NCBI GenBank assembly: GCA_902801155.1
Contig: CADCHG010000050.1
Coordinates: 1 to 36,389, forward strand
Direction: 5' to 3'
Length of the DNA: 36,389 bases
Source of the DNA: an uncultured Prevotellaceae bacterium
GTDB lineage: Bacteria > Bacteroidota > Bacteroidia > Bacteroidales > Bacteroidaceae
Part shown: in pieces, positions 32,303 to 36,389 of the stretch
Numbering within the stretch: position 1 is the first letter of the stretch
Layout: each line of letters opens with the position of its first letter
The notes under the pieces: model-generated
Databases searched by the model: none
Seen by the model: only the letters and a program-made list of their open reading frames with translations
What the model was told of the DNA's origin: nothing
Translations under genes and position numbers: made by a program

Positions 32303-32913
32303 TAATACTGCACACTTATCGTGCCTTTTACAAGACATGCCTGCGGGTAATACTTCTTTACCTGTGCAAGTACGGCGCGAGCCTCTTCCTGTGTGCGGTA
32401 GTTGCCCATACGGCATTTCCATGAAGGAGAGTAGAAGTGAACATACACAGGCTCGGAAGGGAAGTAGCGCTTCATATCCGTACCGGCTTTCTCAGCCTTT
32501 TGGCGGTCGGTGCGGGAATTGCCACCTGAGAATACCTGAATACGGAAGCCTGTGGTCTTGTAGCTGTTGCGCATCACCTTCTTACGGGTATCTACGGCAG
32601 CATCTTCTCCTGGGTTTTCGCTGTTGTTGTTCGCGATATCTGTGCCGGTATGCTGTGTGGCATCCGGTCTGTTGTTTTCTTGTGGAATGGATGTTATGGT
32701 ATGTGGGACGGCAGGTGTTGGATTGGTAACACCGTTATTCGCAGACGGCTGCGGATTGCCATTAACCAATACGTCGATAGCCGGACTTTGTGTCACGGTT
32801 ACTGTGCCCTTGCCGGTTTCGTTAGCGCGAAGTCCGTCAAGGAATTTCTGATTCTGAGCCTGTATGCCCAGACTGCAGATTATTGTGAGAATAAATGTAA
32901 TTAGTCTATTCAT
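32302..32913 (-). CDS. Secreted SPOR-domain protein
   Basis: The 203-residue protein has a signal peptide ([20 protein letters not shown]), a low-complexity Pro/Asn/Thr-rich linker (about 35-115) and a C-terminal SPOR domain (about 120-203, [21 protein letters not shown] ... [15 protein letters not shown]). SPOR domains bind glycan strands lacking stem peptides at division sites. Its place between tpiA and folE is conserved in Bacteroidota. ATG 32913 is chosen; a reading from 32970 would translate the hairpin at 32928-32987. Role in cell-wall biology is inferred from the domain. Confidence 0.88.
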   Translation of the reverse strand: MNRLITFILTIICSLGIQAQNQKFLDGLRANETGKGTVTVTQSPAIDVLVNGNPQPSANNGVTNPTPAVPHTITSIPQENNRPDATQHTGTDIANNNSENPGEDAAVDTRKKVMRNSYKTTGFRIQVFSGGNSRTDRQKAEKAGTDMKRYFPSEPVYVHFYSPSWKCRMGNYRTQEEARAVLAQVKKYYPQACLVKGTISVQY

Positions 32914-32927
32914 GTTTTTAGTAAGGA

Positions 32928-32987
32928 AATGAAAAGTGAAAATGGGGAAAAAGAATTTCTCATTGTTCACTTTTCATTTTTCATTTA
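32928..32987. repeat. Inverted heptamer-type repeat between tpiA and SPOR gene
   Basis: AATGAAAAGTGAA on the left and TTCACTTTTCATT on the right form a long stem (13 bp perfect, extended with mismatches). The right arm consists of 7-bp units (TCATTGT, TCACTTT, TCATTTT, TCATTTA). Confidence 0.65.
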
Positions 32988-33000
32988 TTGTCTTGGAAGA

Positions 33001-33753
33001 TTAGTTCCAAGCGTCGATGATACCCTTGAAGTCAGCAGCCTTCAGAGAAGCGCCACCGATAAGGCCACCGTCGATGTCAGGCTTAGCGAAGAGCTCAGGA
33101 GCGTTAGAAGCCTTACAAGAACCACCATAGAGGATAGTTGTGTTGTCAGCAGCCTCTGCACCGTAAACCTCAGCTACGCAAGAACGGATGAATGCGTGGA
33201 TTTCCTCTGCCTGCTCAGCAGTAGCTGTCTTACCTGTACCGATAGCCCAGATTGGCTCGTAAGCGATAACGATGTTCTTCCACTCCTCAGCAGAGAGATG
33301 GAATACAGAACCAGCGAGCTCTGCCTTACATACAGCCTCCTGCTTGTTAGCCTCACGCTCAGCGAGAGACTCACCGATACAGAAGATAACCTTCAAACCG
33401 TTAGCGAGAGCGAGGTTAACCTTCTCCTTGAGAATCTCTGGAGTCTCGTGATAGTACTCACGACGCTCAGAGTGACCGAGGATAACGTACTCTGCACCTG
33501 TTGACTTAACCATCTCAGCAGAAACCTCACCTGTGTAAGCGCCAGAAGCCTTGTCTGCGCAGTTCTCAGCAGAGAGCTTGATGCAGCTGCCCTTGATAAC
33601 GTCAGCAACGCTTGCGAGGTGGATGAATGGAGTACCGATGATAACATCACAGTTAGGGTTCTTTACTACCTCAGTAAGTTCCTTTGCGAGAGCAACGCCC
33701 TCCTGCAGGTTCTTGTTCATTTTCCAGTTACCTGCTACGATTTTCTTTCTCAT
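33001..33753 (-). CDS. tpiA: Triosephosphate isomerase
   Basis: The glycolytic enzyme that interconverts dihydroxyacetone phosphate and glyceraldehyde 3-phosphate. From ATG 33753 it is a complete 250-residue protein: NWKMN (9-13, catalytic Lys11... Asn9), ILGHSE with His94, [11 protein letters not shown] with Glu166, and the phosphate loop YGGSCK and GLIGGASL. An A-rich leader (AAAATCAAAACAAAAA) typical of Bacteroidota precedes the ATG. However, no stop codon separates it from the DoxX-type gene upstream, so it may be made alone, as part of a fusion, or both. Confidence 0.93.
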   Translation of the reverse strand: MRKKIVAGNWKMNKNLQEGVALAKELTEVVKNPNCDVIIGTPFIHLASVADVIKGSCIKLSAENCADKASGAYTGEVSAEMVKSTGAEYVILGHSERREYYHETPEILKEKVNLALANGLKVIFCIGESLAEREANKQEAVCKAELAGSVFHLSAEEWKNIVIAYEPIWAIGTGKTATAEQAEEIHAFIRSCVAEVYGAEAADNTTILYGGSCKASNAPELFAKPDIDGGLIGGASLKAADFKGIIDAWN

Positions 33754-35064
33754 TTTTTGTTTTGATTTTAAAAAATTATATATCCTGTTGGATTCTTTTA
33801 TTTCTTTTCTCGTTAGCCATCTTGACCACATCCAGAGTCTGTCGGCAATGGTGAGCAGGGCAAGAGGCAATACATACCAGAGTAGTATCAGCGCTATCTG
33901 CTTGCCTGTCTTGTCTTCTGGCATGTGGCCGAACTCAGACTTGCTCAGCGGCTGTTTTATTATCTCGTCGGCTGGCAGGAGGTTATGGCTCCACTTGCCG
34001 ATTACCGTACCGTCTTTCAACAGAAGGAGTCCCGGATTACTTCTGACGATAGTCTTCAGCGTTATCTCGTCTGTGTTATAGAACGGATATTCTGCTCCTG
34101 TCATATCCTTCCAGCGTGCAATGGCTGAGTCGCCACTCGCCGTAAGGCAATAGAACCTATAGCGGTTCTCTGCGGCATATTCATAGAGCAGGTCTATCTT
34201 GCCGAAGTTCGTGTCGTCGGCCTGTTCCAGATGCGGAGAGACAAGAAGGAAAACATATCCCTTGTTGATAGTCTCGGTCAGGTCATCGCCTGTCTGCATA
34301 TCCGTGATGGAGAAATCATGGATTGGAGGAACATAGCCCTCGCTTATCTGTTTTGACTTGGAGTCTATGAAAGTCCAGGTAGAGTCAGGGTATTCCTCCA
34401 ACGTGAATTCCTTCTTAACCCCATCTTTCTCCAATATGAAAGTGGTCTCAAACTCAGGTGCCTTTGCTCCTTCGGGTATTTCCATTCCCTCTGGAATATT
34501 AGCACCTATGTGGTATGGTCGGAAGTCGAAGACAGGCAGGTCGTACAAACTCCATACTGATGTGCCGAGGATGAAGAGAATGGTATAGTGGAATACTATC
34601 CACTGGTTGCTGAGATTCACAAACCTTGGCATCTTCAATGGCCATCTCGCTATCAGAAAGGCAAGTACAAGTAGGATGATGTTCTTCAGAAGCGTTTCGC
34701 CATTGCTCAGACGAATCGCATCGCCGAAGCATCCGCAGTCGCTTACCGGGTCTGATGCCCACACCCATACAGTTACCAGAGTCATCACGACCATGAAGAT
34801 AAGCATCACGTTGGCTACCACTTTCCTCAGTATGGCAAAGAGGAGGAAAACGCCAAGCGAGAACTCCAAAGCCGATAAAGCCACCGATGTGGAGAGAGTC
34901 AGCCAGTCAGGCACATACTGCAATAGCCCAAGAGCCTCCGCATAGTCCTGCAGCTTATACTGCGTTCCTATTGGGTCAACCGCCTTAACATATCCTGAGA
35001 AGATGAATGTTATGGAGAGTATGACTCGGGCAATATTAATCAGTATGGTTTGAAGTCTCTTCAC
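33001..35064 (-). CDS. DoxX/MauE-type membrane protein reading in frame into triosephosphate isomerase
   Basis: One open frame of 687 residues. Residues 1-437: a DoxX/MauE-like membrane part (segments near 8-25, 58-80, 85-105, 128-143, 158-175), with the conserved [10 protein letters not shown] and DCGCFGD motifs, a ~200-residue periplasmic thioredoxin-like region without CxxC, and a last membrane segment (about 395-415). Residues 438-687 are complete triosephosphate isomerase. In related genomes the two are separate neighbours. The joint ([18 protein letters not shown]) is AT-rich and looks like a former spacer; both other frames have stops within it. The upstream gene (DUF1599) overlaps the start by 4 bp (ATGA). 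A real fusion or a sequencing indel are both possible. Confidence 0.8.
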   Translation of the reverse strand: MKRLQTILINIARVILSITFIFSGYVKAVDPIGTQYKLQDYAEALGLLQYVPDWLTLSTSVALSALEFSLGVFLLFAILRKVVANVMLIFMVVMTLVTVWVWASDPVSDCGCFGDAIRLSNGETLLKNIILLVLAFLIARWPLKMPRFVNLSNQWIVFHYTILFILGTSVWSLYDLPVFDFRPYHIGANIPEGMEIPEGAKAPEFETTFILEKDGVKKEFTLEEYPDSTWTFIDSKSKQISEGYVPPIHDFSITDMQTGDDLTETINKGYVFLLVSPHLEQADDTNFGKIDLLYEYAAENRYRFYCLTASGDSAIARWKDMTGAEYPFYNTDEITLKTIVRSNPGLLLLKDGTVIGKWSHNLLPADEIIKQPLSKSEFGHMPEDKTGKQIALILLWYVLPLALLTIADRLWMWSRWLTRKEIKESNRIYNFLKSKQKMRKKIVAGNWKMNKNLQEGVALAKELTEVVKNPNCDVIIGTPFIHLASVADVIKGSCIKLSAENCADKASGAYTGEVSAEMVKSTGAEYVILGHSERREYYHETPEILKEKVNLALANGLKVIFCIGESLAEREANKQEAVCKAELAGSVFHLSAEEWKNIVIAYEPIWAIGTGKTATAEQAEEIHAFIRSCVAEVYGAEAADNTTILYGGSCKASNAPELFAKPDIDGGLIGGASLKAADFKGIIDAWN

Positions 35065-35600
35065 TTTTCTTCCTTGGTCTTAATGAGTCCGAATACAGCG
35101 TAGTTTATGATGTCCATATAGTTTGAATCAATACCTTCTGACACACTAACCTTACCCTGATGGTCCTCAATCTCCTTTATCCTGTTTATCTTTGTGAGTA
35201 TGAAGTCAGTATAGCTTGTAACCCGCATTCCGCGCCAAGCCTCGGCATAGTCATGGTTCTTGCGAATCATAAGTTGCAAGGTTTCTTCCGCAAAGTGGTC
35301 GTAAAGTTCAATGGCACGTTTCTTGTCAATGTCGGGCTCGTCAACGTAGCCTTCCTGCAACTGTATCAGCCCTATGATGCCATAGTTGACCAACGCCATT
35401 ATCTCGGGACGGATACCTTCTTCAACCATAGCCACCTCGCCAGTCTCAAGCTGACGAATGCGCTTTGCCTTTATGAAGAGCTGGTCGGTAAGAGAGGATG
35501 GACGGAGAATACGCCAGGAGGCACTATAGTCTCCAAGCTTTGCGGTAAAGATATCTCGGCACTCTTTTAGTGCGCTTCTGAATTCTTCCTCAGTTGTCAT
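35061..35600 (-). CDS. DUF1599 family protein
   Basis: The 179-residue cytosolic protein consists of two similar halves, each with a nucleotide-modification-like pattern: [32 protein letters not shown] and [32 protein letters not shown]. This duplication is typical of DUF1599. Function is unknown. The ATG at 35600 ([11 protein letters not shown]) is chosen; an in-frame codon at 35630 would read into the heptamer array. It heads the operon to DoxX/tpiA, SPOR, folE, xth and porT, a conserved neighbourhood in Bacteroidota. Confidence 0.85.
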   Translation of the reverse strand: MTTEEEFRSALKECRDIFTAKLGDYSASWRILRPSSLTDQLFIKAKRIRQLETGEVAMVEEGIRPEIMALVNYGIIGLIQLQEGYVDEPDIDKKRAIELYDHFAEETLQLMIRKNHDYAEAWRGMRVTSYTDFILTKINRIKEIEDHQGKVSVSEGIDSNYMDIINYAVFGLIKTKEEK

Positions 35601-35614
35601 AGTCTTAATCTTTT

Positions 35615-35750
35615 GTGAGTCAAAGGTCAAAGGTCAAAAGTCAAAGGTCAAAAGTCGAAGGTCAATGGTCGACAGCCTTAGACCTTAGTCTTTAGTCCTT
35701 AGTCTTTTGACCTTAGTCCTTAGACCTTAGTCTTTAGTCCTTAGACTACA
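35615..35750. repeat. Double heptamer array in the DUF1599 leader
   Basis: Eight GTCAAAG-type units (35618-35671) are followed by nine or more CTTAGTC-type units (about 35678-35746), all with a 7-bp period. GTCGAC sits at the junction. Both arrays lie between the promoter and the start codon, so they form most of a ~150-nt leader. TTTTGAC in the second array can pair with GTCAAAA in the first. Confidence 0.85.
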
Positions 35751-35759
35751 TTATGAGTG

Positions 35760-35790
35760 CAAAGTTACTCATTTTTAGCGATATTTCAAA
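35760..35790 (-). promoter_or_regulatory. Promoter of the DUF1599-tpiA-folE operon
   Basis: TTTG at 35787-35790, 19-bp spacer, TAACTTTG at 35760-35767; full consensus match on the minus strand. Confidence 0.8.
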
Positions 35791-35823
35791 GAAAAAGCCT
35801 CTGAAAATGCCAATTCATATAGG

Positions 35824-36300
35824 TCATTTATCTTTTGTCAACTCTTTTTGACGTTTGTGAATGTATTTTATCTTGGCACATTCCAGATTGAAAACGCCCT
35901 GAAGGGAGTCACGGTAAGCTCTCAGTTCATTGAACTTCTGGAGTTCTTCCTGGGTAGCCGTACATGCTTTGCGATGTGCCTCTACCTGTGGTTTCATCTC
36001 GTCAAACTGCCTTATTGCTGACTGAAGGGCGGAATCCACCTCAGCAAGATTTGCCTGTGCCATTTTCAGAGATGCCTCCTGATGGAACTTCAAGGCTTCC
36101 CTGCGCTCTTCTACAGCATCGGGATAATAATGACGCATAGAGTCGATGGAATAAATCACACGCTGATAGTTGCCGGCTTCATAGTCTGCCTGTATTTCCT
36201 TGAGCAACTGCTTGGCTTCAGGGTTTTTCTCGCAACTTGTGAGGAGAACCGTACTGAAAGTTACACAAATAGCCAATCTGAGTACTTGTAACGATGTCAT
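35824..36300 (-). CDS. Small lipoprotein with coiled-coil character
   Basis: From ATG 36300 this is a 158-residue predicted lipoprotein: signal peptide with lipobox LLTSC (Cys near 23), then a largely helical, charged region rich in Glu, Lys, Gln and Ala, with the stretch AGNYQRVIYSIDSMRHYYPDA resembling a single TPR-like helix pair. No enzyme motif. The function is unknown. An in-frame ATG at 36324 lies only about 5 nt from the -7 box, so it could be used only on a leaderless transcript. It has its own promoter and is separated from the DUF1599 operon by that operon's promoter. Confidence 0.75.
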   Translation of the reverse strand: MTSLQVLRLAICVTFSTVLLTSCEKNPEAKQLLKEIQADYEAGNYQRVIYSIDSMRHYYPDAVEERREALKFHQEASLKMAQANLAEVDSALQSAIRQFDEMKPQVEAHRKACTATQEELQKFNELRAYRDSLQGVFNLECAKIKYIHKRQKELTKDK

Positions 36301-36328
36301 TGCTATGTTTTTACGTAAATTCATGGTG

Positions 36329-36336
36329 CAAAAGTA
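36329..36336 (-). promoter_or_regulatory. -7 box of the lipoprotein gene
   Basis: TACTTTTG on the minus strand. The base group 20 bp upstream (TTCG) is a poor TTTG. A divergent plus-strand TAATTTTG at 36379-36386 may serve a gene beyond the right edge. Confidence 0.5.
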
Positions 36337-36389
36337 CTAAAAAAATCAGAAACACCCGAAAATGTCATTCTTTTTTTGTAATTTTGCAG

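Noticed and set aside
32199-32315. Longer folE reading frame from 32315
   Set aside because: The extra 39 residues translate a hairpin repeat and overlap the SPOR coding region.
35615-35750. Heptamer arrays as CRISPR
   Set aside because: Units are 7 bp with no spacers, and no cas genes are present.
1-36389. tRNA genes, insertion sequences with transposase, integrase or prophage
   Set aside because: No tRNA-like T-loop and acceptor arrangement and no transposase or integrase motif were seen on either strand.

Overview
The window looks like a chromosomal segment of a member of the Bacteroidota, most likely Prevotellaceae. Several things point there. The promoters fit the Bacteroidota consensus (TTTG, 19-21 bp, TAnnTTTG) and are followed by A-rich leaders with almost no Shine-Dalgarno sites. 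There is a glsA/glsB glycine-lipid pair, a PorT-like protein of the type IX secretion system, and the block DUF1599 - DoxX - tpiA - SPOR - folE. Nearly all genes are core housekeeping genes, and most lie on the minus strand.

Layout. Positions 1-321 hold a strong minus-strand promoter and a gene-free leader ending in a boxA-like motif, so an rRNA operon probably starts just off the left edge. 322-3569 (-): DEAD-box helicase, WbqC-like protein and SGNH hydrolase. 3756-7008 (+): M16 peptidase, then glsA and glsB. 7061-7700: a large non-coding repeat (copy A). 7690-14997 (-): an operon read acpP, fabF, rnc, dapB, lepB, dacB, DUF3298 lipoprotein. 15329-20165 (-): a second operon read GNAT-fold protein, parE, S41 peptidase. 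20441-20985: copy B of the large repeat, followed by repeat-rich DNA and a six-zinc-module nuclease-like gene (21462-23033) that looks foreign. 23191-28750 (-): SGNH/DUF4861 enzyme, metE and a flavodiiron protein. 28750-29399: repeat-rich, gene-free. 29400-35600 (-): ferredoxin, then an operon read DUF1599, DoxX fused in frame to triosephosphate isomerase, SPOR, folE, xth, porT. A small lipoprotein gene ends the window.

The most unusual content is between the genes. Five kinds of repeated non-coding DNA occupy the intercistronic spaces and leaders: (1) two ~0.55-0.64 kb copies of a structured element; (2) a leader with a GTGCG hairpin shared by the acpP and GNAT/parE operons, starting at the -7 box of each; (3) GC-rich hairpin elements fitted exactly between stop and start codons; (4) degenerate tandem arrays with a 7-bp period but different unit sequences at ten or more sites; (5) a composite AT-rich repeat at 28908-29275 with a relative at 21391. 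Several of these supply the stop or start codon of a neighbouring gene, and one GC-rich element is translated inside a gene.

Two genes have unexpected structure. The DoxX-type membrane protein reads without a stop into tpiA. The S41 peptidase appears to lack about 30 residues at the start of its catalytic domain.
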